NCBI GenBank assembly: GCA_043806135.1
Contig: JAZDHG010000039.1
Coordinates: 1-40,153 of the forward strand
DNA length: 40,153 nt
DNA from: JAGLQQ01 sp043806135
GTDB taxonomy: Bacteria > Omnitrophota > Gorgyraeia > B26-G9
Direction: 5' to 3'
This document shows positions 8,187-15,210 of the stretch, in pieces; positions within the stretch are counted from its first letter, which is position 1; each line of letters opens with the position of its first letter. A program made the translations under genes and the position numbers. Below the pieces are notes generated by a model. The model saw only the letters and a program-made list of their open reading frames with translations. It searched no databases and was not told the origin of the DNA.

Positions 8187-9335
8187 TTATTTAGTTATAT
8201 TCTTAAATTCGCCTCCTGTGATAATAGTTAAATTCACATCATCCATGCCTTGATGATCATTAGCGCCAAATGTTAAGGTTATTCCTCCTAAATCAAATAC
8301 GCCTTTGTTTTCAATCGCAGAAATAAACCCTGCTCTGGTAAGATCAGCACCTGTGCTTTTTACCGCCTCAGCAAAAAACTTTGCCGTTAAATATCCCTCC
8401 AGACTTACAAAACCGGGTTTCTGCTGCGGAGAATATTGAGCCATCATTTTATGATACTCTGCTACAACCGGAATAGACATATCCCATGGGAAAGGAACAA
8501 CCTGAGAAATAATTACTCCTTCTCCTGCTTCCCCTAAAGCTTCTTTTAAAGAATCGCTTCCTACAAAAGAAATATTGCAGAATTTCACATCCGTCATTCC
8601 AATCTCTTTTGCCAGTTTAATAAACTCGGCACATGGAGCATAAGCACCTATCATTATTATGCCGCCGACATCAGCAGAATTAATTCTTGCTAATCCGCCC
8701 TTTACAGCTAAGCTATTACGTTCATAAGTACCTTCTGCTTCTAAAGTCATGCTTCTTCTATCTAACGCCTTCTTGACGCCTTCTAAGCCAGCTTGTCCAT
8801 AAGAATCATTTTGGTAGAAGCAGGCAATTTTTTTAATTCCTTGTTCGTCCACTAAACGCTTTACTAGCGCTTCTGTCTCATCAAAATAACTTCCGCGAAC
8901 GTTGATAACGTAATACTTAACCGGATTTCTTAAAAATTCCGCTCCAGTAAACGGCCCTATATAGGGAACTTTTTCTTCTTCTATAATCGGAACAGATGCT
9001 TTTGCGGTAGGAGTACCCACATAACCAATCAAAGCAAAGACCCCTTCACTGATTAATTTGCGTGTCTGCTCAATACACCGTTCCGGTTCATATCCATCAT
9101 CATAACTTACTAATTCAATCTTCCTGCCATTTACTCCGCCTTGGCTGTTGATATACCCAAAATACGCTTCCATGCCCGCTTTCATACCAGTCCCCAATGC
9201 TTTTGTCGGGCCTGTTAAAACCGCAGATTGCCCAATAACGATTTTGCTTTCTGTAACACCTATTTCGGCAAAAACTGCTGCGCTTAAGCTCACAACAAAG
9301 CATACCGTCAACAACGCAATAACCAACTTTCTCAT
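8187..9335 (-). CDS. Periplasmic substrate-binding protein, LivJ/Peripla_BP_6 type
   Basis: 382 residues with a clear signal peptide (MRKLVIALLTVCFVVSLSAAVFA, cut near residue 23). The mature part begins EIGVTESKIVIGQSAVLTGP and continues with a GMEAYFGYINSQGGVNGRKI segment, the standard opening of branched-chain amino acid or amide binding proteins (type I periplasmic fold). These normally feed LivHMGF ABC transporters, but no permease or ATPase gene is in the window. The neighbour 218 bp downstream on the same strand is a large chemoreceptor, so this orphan receptor may deliver ligand information to it. The start has a strong AGGAGGGG site. Confidence 0.88.
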   Translation of the reverse strand: MRKLVIALLTVCFVVSLSAAVFAEIGVTESKIVIGQSAVLTGPTKALGTGMKAGMEAYFGYINSQGGVNGRKIELVSYDDGYEPERCIEQTRKLISEGVFALIGYVGTPTAKASVPIIEEEKVPYIGPFTGAEFLRNPVKYYVINVRGSYFDETEALVKRLVDEQGIKKIACFYQNDSYGQAGLEGVKKALDRRSMTLEAEGTYERNSLAVKGGLARINSADVGGIIMIGAYAPCAEFIKLAKEIGMTDVKFCNISFVGSDSLKEALGEAGEGVIISQVVPFPWDMSIPVVAEYHKMMAQYSPQQKPGFVSLEGYLTAKFFAEAVKSTGADLTRAGFISAIENKGVFDLGGITLTFGANDHQGMDDVNLTIITGGEFKNITK

Positions 9336-9352
9336 TTACCCCTCCTCTTTTT

Positions 9353-9358
9353 ATTGTA
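9353..9358 (-). promoter_or_regulatory. Extended -10 box before the binding-protein gene
   Basis: On the minus strand TGA-TACAAT lies 17 bp before the ATG, with the AGGAGGGG ribosome site in between. No good -35 is visible at 16-18 bp; the TGn extension could compensate. The transcript would have a leader of roughly 10-12 nt. Confidence 0.4.
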
Positions 9359-9495
9359 TCAGTTTACTCATTAATATAATTAGTAACTACCTGTTTAACT
9401 TATTCTCTTTTAAAAACTAAAATCTTGACTTCTTTATTATCAAAAATCTTATCATAAGGCTTTTTTCTTATATGTAGTCTATCATTGGCGTCCTA

Positions 9496-9736
9496 TTACA
9501 ACTTAAATGATTCTAACTGGACACAAGAATCGCTCAAATTGTTTTTGTATTCATAATCTGTAAGCAGTTGAAAATAACACTTTCCTGAAAGTTGAACAAA
9601 TACCATGCGCAGAAATTGATCGTGTCAAAAAAATTTTTGAATTTTGGAATTTCATTGATATCGATTTACACCTTTATATAATTTCTGTAATAGCAAAAAT
9701 AACATTATTTAGAGAAAGATATTTTCCTATATTCAT
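9496..9736 (-). mobile_element. Internally deleted IS4-like remnant
   Basis: On the minus strand, AAGGAG and ATG at 9734-9736 open a 20-codon frame (MNIGKYLSLNNVIFAITEII) resembling the start of an IS4-family transposase. After about 100 bp of frame-broken sequence, 9496-9570 encodes QLLTDYEYKNNLSDSCVQLE, which matches the transposase tail at the left window edge (QLLTDFEYNNKLTDSCNQLE); the DNA similarity continues past the stop into GGACGCCAATGATA. The middle of the transposase, including its catalytic region, is absent, so this is a relic or non-autonomous derivative. It occupies much of the gap 9336-10009; the remainder is AT-rich with only an orphan promoter. Confidence 0.5.
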
Positions 9737-9886
9737 TGGCCGCTCCTTTTTGTTTGTTGAAAAAAGAGTAACTATAATATAAAATGAATTTCAAATCGAT
9801 AATAGTGATTTTTGATGGTAATATCCTTATAATATAAAAATTATGTTAATCTATTATCCCAACAGTTATACATTATTGGTGACTAA

Positions 9887-9915
9887 ATAATATCAATTCT
9901 TCGAATTTATGTCAA
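9887..9915 (-). promoter_or_regulatory. Near-consensus sigma70-type promoter without an adjacent gene
   Basis: The minus strand reads TTGACA (9910-9915), a 17-bp spacer, then TATTAT (9887-9892) preceded by TGA. Transcription would start near 9880 and run through the IS4-like remnant toward the binding-protein gene 545 bp away. It could be an IS-borne promoter, a promoter for an unannotated RNA, or a long leader. Confidence 0.5.
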
Positions 9916-10009
9916 GCTTTCTGTTTATCTAATTTTACATATAAGCGTTTTATATTGTTGATATTAAGACATAATGAATGACCCCATTCTGTTATTACGA
10001 GAGAAAATT

Positions 10010-11257
10010 CTACTTTACTCTTTTACTTTGCGCAAGGGGGGCAGGATCTTCCTTAACTATAGTCGGCAGCCCCATATCATTTAGCAGGTTAATAAAGGGG
10101 TCTGGATTCAGCTCTTCAACATTGACCATTCTCTTTACATCCCAAATACCACAGGCGATAAGCATGGCTGCAGCAACCGGCGGCACTCCGGCTGTGTAAC
10201 ATATCGCCTGAGACTCCACCTCGTTATAACACTGGGCGTGGTCACATATATTGTAAATAAAAACCTCCTTTTTCTTGCCGTCCTTTATTCCTTTAACAAA
10301 GCTACCTATACAGGTTTTACCGGTATAGGTCGGGGCAAGAGACAAAGGATCAGGCAATATCGCCTTGAGAACTTTCAGGGGAACAACCTCCACTCCTTCG
10401 GCAGTTTTAATCGGCTTTTCAGATATTAGACCTAAGTTTGACAAAACAGAAAAAACGTTTATATAATGATCGCCGAATCCCATCCAGAAACGGATACTGT
10501 CGGCATCTATATATTTTGAAAGCGAATGCAGTTCATCGTGTCCGTTCAAGTAAACGGGCTGCGGCCCGACAACCGGAAAATCATACACCATCTTGATAGA
10601 ATGCACCTTTTCCTCTACCCATTTTCTATCAATCCACGTCCAGACTTTTTTGAACTCGCGAAAGTTTATTTCCGGATCAAAGTTTGTGGCAAAATACTTT
10701 CCATGATTACCGGCGTTGACATCCATTATATCTATTGTATCTATCTTATCAAAATAATGCTTTACAGCCAAAGCACAATAAGCATTTACAACACCCGGGT
10801 CAAACCCCGCGCCCAGGATTGCTGTTATGTTTTTTTTCCTGCATTTATCCTGTCTTTTCCATTCATAATTAGCATACCAAGGCGGATCTTCGCAGACTTT
10901 ATTAGGCTCCTCATGAATAGCAGTATCAATATAAGCAGCGCCGCTCTGGATGCTTGCCTCAAGTAAAGACATGTTTACATAGCTTTGAGCAAGGTTAATA
11001 ACTATCTGTGAATTGGTTCCTTTTATCAGCTTTACCGCAGCAGGTATATCAAGGGCATTAAACTCTTTAGAATAAATTTTAGCGAAAGGATCTTTTAAAT
11101 GTTTTTTCCTTTTTACACTTTCGATAATAGCATCGCATTTACTATGCGTTTTTGAGGCAATGCAGATATCTCCCAGGATATCATTATTTTGTGCGCATTT
11201 ATGTGCCGCAACATGCGCAACTCCCCCTGCTCCGACAATTAATACGTTCTTCCTCAT
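10010..11257 (-). CDS. Carboxynorspermidine/carboxyspermidine dehydrogenase (saccharopine dehydrogenase family)
   Basis: 415 residues. The N-terminal Rossmann motif is VLIVGAGGVAHVAAHK (5-20). The protein then follows the saccharopine-dehydrogenase-like carboxynorspermidine synthase pattern (AAYIDTAIHE, ILGAGFDPGVVNAYCALA, DVNAGNHGKYFATNF, FWMGFGDHYINV, VPPVAAAMLIACGIWDV), with family-typical length. The enzyme reductively condenses aspartate semialdehyde with putrescine or diaminopropane to give carboxyspermidine or carboxynorspermidine, using NADPH. The decarboxylase for the next step is the gene directly upstream on the same strand, 143 bp away across a strong hairpin. AGGAG lies nine bases before the ATG. 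The likely pathway product is spermidine, but substrate preference cannot be read from sequence. Confidence 0.9.
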   Translation of the reverse strand: MRKNVLIVGAGGVAHVAAHKCAQNNDILGDICIASKTHSKCDAIIESVKRKKHLKDPFAKIYSKEFNALDIPAAVKLIKGTNSQIVINLAQSYVNMSLLEASIQSGAAYIDTAIHEEPNKVCEDPPWYANYEWKRQDKCRKKNITAILGAGFDPGVVNAYCALAVKHYFDKIDTIDIMDVNAGNHGKYFATNFDPEINFREFKKVWTWIDRKWVEEKVHSIKMVYDFPVVGPQPVYLNGHDELHSLSKYIDADSIRFWMGFGDHYINVFSVLSNLGLISEKPIKTAEGVEVVPLKVLKAILPDPLSLAPTYTGKTCIGSFVKGIKDGKKKEVFIYNICDHAQCYNEVESQAICYTAGVPPVAAAMLIACGIWDVKRMVNVEELNPDPFINLLNDMGLPTIVKEDPAPLAQSKRVK

Positions 11258-11276
11258 GTTTTAATCTCCTCAATGA

Positions 11277-11316
11277 GCCCCTGCCGCTTTGCTTCGCAAA
11301 GCGAAGCAGCTGGGGC
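11277..11316. repeat. Strong hairpin between the two polyamine genes
   Basis: GCCCC (11277-11281) pairs with GGGGC (11312-11316), and inside it CGCTTTGC-TTC-GCAAAGCG forms a perfect 8-bp stem. It sits just before the ribosome site of the dehydrogenase gene. There is no T-run on the minus strand, so it is not a simple terminator. It might shape expression of the second gene or be a dispersed palindrome. Confidence 0.5.
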
Positions 11317-11400
11317 GAATTGACTCCGCCAAGTGATCAGAAAAATATCGTTAGAAATTTTTCGATCGTTTACGCAGCGGAGTATTTCTACTATAAATAG

Positions 11401-12504
11401 TTATGACAAGCTGTTTACAAAATCCTTGTATTTAAATTCACGCACCAGTTCAATTTTTCCATTAAGTCTTTTTACCGCAATGGAGGGCATCTTTAGCCCG
11501 TTGAACCAGTTATTCTTAACCATGGTATAGCCCGCGGCATCGCAAAATCTTATGATACTGCCTACCTTTAGCTTGTGTTTAAATCCGTAGCTGCCAAAAA
11601 CATCTCCGGCCAGACAGGACCTGCCGGCTACAATATATTTGAAACGGCCGCGAACACTCTCTTTTATTTTAGCATTGATCCGGTATACCAGCAAGTCCAG
11701 CATATGCGCCTCTATTGAGGCATCGACAATCGCAATATCTTTTTTATTGTGGACAATATCAAGAACTTTTGTAACAAGCTCCGCTGACTGGGTAATCACG
11801 CTTTCCCCGGGTTCAAGATAAACCTGAACCTTAAAACGATCGCTGAACTGCTTTAATTTTTCAGAAAAATTCTTTACCGGATATCCGCTCTTGGAAAAGT
11901 AAAAACCTCCTCCTAAACTTACCCACTTTAAAGATTTGAGAACCCTCTCGTAAGTATAACCGATAAAATCCAGATTTTTGGAAAAATTTCTGAAATTATC
12001 ATTTTCGCAGTTAAAGTGAAACATTACCCCGTCTATTGAACCCAGCTTGCTCTCAAGAGCCTTTTTATCGATCACGCCCAAACGGGAAAACTTACAGGCA
12101 GGATCAGCCAATTCAAAATTTGAATAGCTTATAAGCGGGTTGACACGCAGGCCGATATCACACTTGCGGCTATAGCGTGAAAATCTTTCCATCTGTGATA
12201 TAGAATTAAAAATAAGCTTATCCGCAAACCGGCTCACTTCCTTGATCTCCTCTTTTGCATAGGCCACACAATATGCGTGTACCTCCTTTAAAAACTTTTC
12301 CTTTCCAAGCCGCGCTTCATACAAAGAACTAGAGGTCGTCCCGTCCATATATTGCCTCATCAGGCCAAAAACAGACCAGGTTGAAAAACACTTAAGCGCC
12401 AGAACAAACTTAGCACCGGATATATCTCTGATATGCTTGATTGTTTTCAGGTTTTTTAAAAGTTTTTTCTCATCAATAAGATAATAAGGGGTCTTTAAGT
12501 CCAT
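11401..12504 (-). CDS. nspC: Carboxynorspermidine/carboxyspermidine decarboxylase
   Basis: 367 residues, the usual NspC length. This fold-III PLP enzyme has the cofactor lysine in FVLALKCF (Lys38), the glycine-rich LGGGFYF loop, the substrate/PLP segment YLEPGES and the second active-site Cys in CDAAGYTM. It decarboxylates carboxynorspermidine or carboxyspermidine to (nor)spermidine, the step after the dehydrogenase encoded next on the same strand. This is the alternative to the aminopropyl-transfer route, and no spermidine synthase is seen in the window. The start codon is ATG (MDLKTPYYLIDE matches the family N-terminus). A truncated copy of a dispersed hairpin repeat (12563-12585) sits about 60 bp upstream. 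Confidence 0.93.
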   Translation of the reverse strand: MDLKTPYYLIDEKKLLKNLKTIKHIRDISGAKFVLALKCFSTWSVFGLMRQYMDGTTSSSLYEARLGKEKFLKEVHAYCVAYAKEEIKEVSRFADKLIFNSISQMERFSRYSRKCDIGLRVNPLISYSNFELADPACKFSRLGVIDKKALESKLGSIDGVMFHFNCENDNFRNFSKNLDFIGYTYERVLKSLKWVSLGGGFYFSKSGYPVKNFSEKLKQFSDRFKVQVYLEPGESVITQSAELVTKVLDIVHNKKDIAIVDASIEAHMLDLLVYRINAKIKESVRGRFKYIVAGRSCLAGDVFGSYGFKHKLKVGSIIRFCDAAGYTMVKNNWFNGLKMPSIAVKRLNGKIELVREFKYKDFVNSLS

Positions 12505-12562
12505 CTTCAGTTCTCACAATAATCTGCCGGTATAATTCTTATATATAAGCTGGATTATTTCG

Positions 12563-12585
12563 TTCAACTTAAACAAGAAAGAACC
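12563..12585 (+). repeat. Truncated copy of the 'GATTACA' element (terminal hairpin only)
   Basis: These 23 bases match copy 1 at 2164-2358 exactly (its ...CTTAAACAAGAAAGAACC end); the rest of the element is missing. The surrounding gap 12505-13024 otherwise holds a short GC-rich stretch (12690-12840) with small palindromes such as AAGCCCGTGGGGCTT and no supported gene. Confidence 0.6.
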
Positions 12586-12952
12586 TTTAAATATATACCA
12601 ACTTTGTGCATTTTAGCACAAAAACTTTTTATTTCAAAGAGATTAAAGAACTACTGTATGCAGTTCCACAAGCTAAAGCCCGTGGGGCTTGATAAAATAC
12701 TCTCCGGCGCCGCCTATTTGTCGCCTGCTTCGTCATCTCCTTCGCCAAAGACTATGGAAGGTCAGGAAGATTACGCAGGTCATGAAGGTTTCCTCCTTCG
12801 CTAAAACTACAGAGAACAGGTTGGAGGGTTATTTATCCGCCTTCTGCGGAATTAACCGCTGCATTATTACTATACATAATAACTAATCCTTTACGTTTTC
12901 CACATTCATCCAGGAGTAAAGCCCATAGCCTTATGCGTAGGTGGATAAACAC

Positions 12953-12981
12953 AAAAACAGCAGATTTCTTCTGCTGTTTTT
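12953..12981 (-). terminator. Terminator hairpin after the SpeD-like gene
   Basis: A perfect 12-bp stem AAAAACAGCAGA / TCTGCTGTTTTT with a 5-nt loop, followed on the minus strand by GTGTTT. It lies about 45 bp beyond the stop of the SpeD-like gene. The symmetric T-run could let it act in both directions. It implies that this gene and nspC are transcribed separately. Confidence 0.65.
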
Positions 12982-13024
12982 GTTAAATGAATTGCCTTTT
13001 ACATTATTGTTAAGTCTACTTACT

Positions 13025-13393
13025 CTATCGGACAAGAAAGTGGGATTTTACTCTTTTCGCTCCAAAAAATTCTTTTGTAAATTTCTTGGCCAGAGCATGA
13101 TCATAAGCCCTGCAGGAAAAGATATTGATATAAGCCGTCTTCCAGTAATCAGAAAAATGTCCTGTTATACAACTTGTTTCGATCAACTGCACCAGGGAAT
13201 ACCCCTTTGTAAACATTTCTTTTGCTCCGAAATAAGGCAATAATGTTTTACCATACTGCTTCATTTTGATAAGCTTGCAAAGCTTATCTACATACTGTTT
13301 AAGCTTCTTGTTCGAAGTGATCACATCGGCGTCGCACTCAAACAAATCCAACACCAGTTCATACCCAAATATTTTTTTTTCTTTTTTCTTCAT
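13025..13393 (-). CDS. AdoMetDC/SpeD-family pyruvoyl decarboxylase (possibly ornithine or arginine decarboxylase)
   Basis: 122 residues from the ATG at 13393 (MKKKEKKIFGYELVLDLFECD), chosen because AAGGAAG precedes it at good spacing and the family begins here; a longer frame to 13441 exists. The AdoMet_dc fold pattern is clear: FGYELVLDLFECD, then GYSLVQLIETSCITGHFSD and AYINIFSC, ending FFGAKRVK. Classical SpeD has ESH at the self-cleavage site; here it is ETSC, with the Ser expected to become the pyruvoyl group and the usual His replaced by Cys. SpeD makes decarboxylated AdoMet for spermidine synthase, but that enzyme is not seen. Instead the next genes form the carboxyspermidine route, which needs putrescine. 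Homologues of this family that decarboxylate ornithine or arginine are known, so a putrescine- or agmatine-forming role is favoured (inference). Confidence 0.8.
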   Translation of the reverse strand: MKKKEKKIFGYELVLDLFECDADVITSNKKLKQYVDKLCKLIKMKQYGKTLLPYFGAKEMFTKGYSLVQLIETSCITGHFSDYWKTAYINIFSCRAYDHALAKKFTKEFFGAKRVKSHFLVR

Positions 13394-13529
13394 TCCAGTG
13401 TCTTCCTTACCTAGTTTTAGACTGCCAGTTAAAACCAGCAATCCCCGGGTTAAAGTAATTTGTTCTTATCGGCGTCTTTACAGACATATCTAAAAGAGAC
13501 AATACTCCTGCTCTGAAAAATAAAACAAA

Positions 13530-13559
13530 AAGAATATATGCTTCATCACATATATTCTT
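13530..13559. terminator. AT-rich hairpin, possible terminator
   Basis: Stem AAGAATATATG / CATATATTCTT (11 bp) with an 8-nt loop, flanked by ATTTTTAAT on the plus side and an A/T-rich tract on the other. It lies upstream of the SpeD-like gene. In the gap 13394-13995 the only other items are a weak small ORF (13585-13698) and the cold-shock gene terminators. Confidence 0.4.
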
Positions 13560-13584
13560 CATTTTTAATATAAAAAGGAGAGAA

Positions 13585-13698
13585 ATGAATTTACCGGTTT
13601 CCCGCTGGCAAATATTCAGCAAAGCAACCGCACATTTTATGAGACCATTTTTACTGCAGTTTTTTTGGTTATATTTTTTTTCCATTATCTCTTTATAA
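13585..13698 (+). CDS. Possible 37-residue hydrophobic small protein
   Basis: AAAAAGGAGAGAA immediately precedes ATG at 13585. The frame encodes MNLPVSRWQIFSKATAHF followed by a hydrophobic stretch (FLLQFFWLYFFSIISL) and stops at 13698. The ribosome site is strong and the C-terminal half could span a membrane. No family is recognised and no promoter is evident upstream, so it may be chance in AT-rich DNA. Confidence 0.25.
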   Translation: MNLPVSRWQIFSKATAHFMRPFLLQFFWLYFFSIISL

Positions 13699-13895
13699 GA
13701 ATCCCCTCTTTCAGCAATTTGTTAGTTCATACCTTGCTGATTAATATTAAATCAAAAATTTCAGATTTTGCAAGAAAAAAATTAAAAAACTTCTTTTATC
13801 GTTGTTTAAAATTAAAATGAAATTGTATTTTAATTTATCCCTAAAAAAAAAGCAAGAAAAATTAATTTTATAAAATAACATTCTCTGGAGACAAA

Positions 13896-13921
13896 AAATC
13901 TCCGGCCTGCACCGGAGATTT
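13896..13921 (-). terminator. Second terminator-like hairpin after the cold-shock gene
   Basis: Perfect stem AAATCTCCGG / CCGGAGATTT with loop CCTGCA. On the minus strand it runs into TTTTTGTC. It is placed about 30 bp beyond a first hairpin (13952-13981), forming a tandem terminator. Confidence 0.6.
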
Positions 13922-13951
13922 CAAGCAACCTTCATATTTCATAAAATAAAA

Positions 13952-13981
13952 CAGGCCTGGCAATAATTATTACCAGGCCTG
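13952..13981 (-). terminator. Terminator of the cold-shock gene
   Basis: Stem CAGGCCTGG(C/T)AATAATTATT.CCAGGCCTG, nearly fully palindromic, followed on the minus strand by TTTTATTTTAT. It lies about 15 bp after the stop codon. Confidence 0.75.
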
Positions 13982-13995
13982 CTGGATATTCAGGT

Positions 13996-14196
13996 TTACA
14001 ACTTAACTACATTTACCGCCTGTTCACCTTTAGGTCCCTGAGTGATCTCGAACTCAACATCCTGACCCTCTTCTACAGTCTTGAACCCATCGCCCTGTAT
14101 TGCGCTGTGATGCAAAAAAATATCGTTTCCTTCTTCTGTTGTAATAAACCCATAACCTTTTTTATTATTGAACCATTTAACTTTTCCTTTTGCCAC
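13996..14196 (-). CDS. Cold-shock domain protein (CspA family)
   Basis: 66 residues from the GTG at 14196 (MAKGKVKWFNNKKGYGFI). This start is preferred over the TTG at 14205 because AAGGAGG sits ten bases upstream of the GTG and touches the TTG, and because CspA proteins begin with this motif. Both RNA-binding motifs are intact: KGYGFI (RNP1) and DIFLHHS (RNP2). CspA-family proteins bind single-stranded RNA/DNA and loosen RNA structure. The gene is monocistronic: it has its own consensus promoter, a leader of about 110 nt containing a terminator-like hairpin, and two terminators behind it. Confidence 0.95.
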   Translation of the reverse strand: MAKGKVKWFNNKKGYGFITTEEGNDIFLHHSAIQGDGFKTVEEGQDVEFEITQGPKGEQAVNVVKL

Positions 14197-14250
14197 TATA
14201 CTCAAGCCTCCTTTTTATTAAACAAACACCATTAATACTTCTATTAAAAA

Positions 14251-14282
14251 ACCGCAAGATAAGCGTTTCTTTAACTTGCGGT
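14251..14282 (-). promoter_or_regulatory. Attenuator-like hairpin in the cold-shock leader
   Basis: In the minus-strand leader, ACCGCAAG pairs with CTTGCGGT across a 16-nt loop and is followed by TTTTTTAAT. That is a canonical intrinsic terminator shape placed about 30 nt after the predicted transcription start and about 50 nt before the ribosome site. The long loop could pair alternatively. Confidence 0.6.
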
Positions 14283-14315
14283 ATATTGTTATAATATGCT
14301 TGTTCATTTGGTTTT

Positions 14316-14344
14316 ATTGTACTCAAAAAATTTAATTATGTCAA
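14316..14344 (-). promoter_or_regulatory. Consensus promoter of the cold-shock gene
   Basis: On the minus strand TTGACA (14339-14344), a 17-bp spacer and TACAAT (14316-14321). Predicted transcription start is near 14309, giving a leader of about 113 nt, a length typical for temperature-controlled csp mRNAs. Confidence 0.75.
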
Positions 14345-14372
14345 TAAAATTATAAAAAATAATCAAAAATTT

Positions 14373-14702
14373 CTACTTTGGTAAAATCACCACTTTTACC
14401 GTGATCCTCTTACCATCCTGCCAAGGCCAAAACATGGCTATAATCGTATTCTCCGGGAAATCTTTTTTATAAAGCGTCTGGTCGGCAAAAATTCCGCCGT
14501 ATTCGCTGGTGATCTGCGTATGCTCAGCTGTCGGTGTAACGCCCGCCGGACTTACCGGATCTCCGAGGATTTCATTAAAAACCGCAGACCAGCTCATTAT
14601 TTCATCAGTGAGCATAACGATTTCTGCATAATTATCAGTAACCCTGCGCTGCTGATATATTTCAAATTTCCTGCATCTTTCAATGATTTCTTTTATTCCC
14701 AT
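14373..14702 (-). CDS. Hypothetical protein, 109 residues
   Basis: Soluble, no signal peptide or membrane segment. The N-terminal 40 residues look helical (IKEIIERCRKFEIYQQRRVTDNYAEI) and the C-terminal part looks beta-rich, ending IIAMFWPWQDGKRITVKVVILPK. I do not recognise a family. It starts 21 bp after the response-regulator gene and is probably the last gene of the radical SAM - dus - regulator unit. The gene has plausible codon use and no overlapping rival frame, so it is likely real. Confidence 0.6.
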   Translation of the reverse strand: MGIKEIIERCRKFEIYQQRRVTDNYAEIVMLTDEIMSWSAVFNEILGDPVSPAGVTPTAEHTQITSEYGGIFADQTLYKKDFPENTIIAMFWPWQDGKRITVKVVILPK

Positions 14703-14723
14703 AGTTTTTCACTCATCCTGCTG

Positions 14724-15122
14724 CTATTTTTTCTTTTTTGATTTCTTTAAACGTTCCTTAAGGCGTTTATTGATATGCTCCCGCAACTCTTCAAGATTGA
14801 CAGGCTTAAAAAATACATCATTCTCTGAATATCCCAGAGAAACCATCTTTTCAACAAAATGCGAGAAATTCAAGCTGCCGGTAAGAATAACCACCGGGAT
14901 CTGTATAACTTGCTCTTTTAGTTTTTCCAGAACCTCTATCCCCTTTATCCCGGGCATGCGCATATCCAGAATCATCATGTCTATGTTCTTATTTGTTTTC
15001 AAAATTGACAACGCGTTTTTCCCGCAGTTTGCACTAAAAACCTTAAACCCGCTGCGTGTAAAAAATTTCTCCAGGACAAGAACCATTTCTGACTCATCAT
15101 CAACAACAAGAATTGTCAACAT
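14724..15122 (-). CDS. Response regulator, single receiver domain
   Basis: 132 residues from the internal Met at 15122 (MLTILVVDDESEM), where CheY-like proteins begin; a start at 15158 would add 12 residues with a poor ribosome site. The acidic pair is in VVDDE, the phospho-accepting Asp in MMILDMRMPG, the switch Thr in ILTGS and the conserved Lys in FFKPV. No output domain follows, only a lysine-rich tail (RLKERLKKSKKKK), so it acts through a partner protein or as a phosphate relay. No histidine kinase is adjacent. It lies 52 bp downstream of the dus gene. Confidence 0.9.
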   Translation of the reverse strand: MLTILVVDDESEMVLVLEKFFTRSGFKVFSANCGKNALSILKTNKNIDMMILDMRMPGIKGIEVLEKLKEQVIQIPVVILTGSLNFSHFVEKMVSLGYSENDVFFKPVNLEELREHINKRLKERLKKSKKKK

Positions 15123-15210
15123 ACCCCCCTTTTTTTTATCTGCCGAAATTTTAAGCATATTTCCGTTATTTTATACTAAAAAGTATGCATTACAAATCAT
15201 ATTCTTCATT

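Noticed and set aside
12604..12886. Two overlapping plus-strand frames upstream of nspC
   Set aside because: Composition follows a small palindrome-rich GC patch; no start signals or similarity.
13407..13685. 92-residue minus-strand open frame upstream of the SpeD-like gene
   Set aside because: It spans a terminator-type hairpin, has no family, and overlaps the true start region of the next gene.
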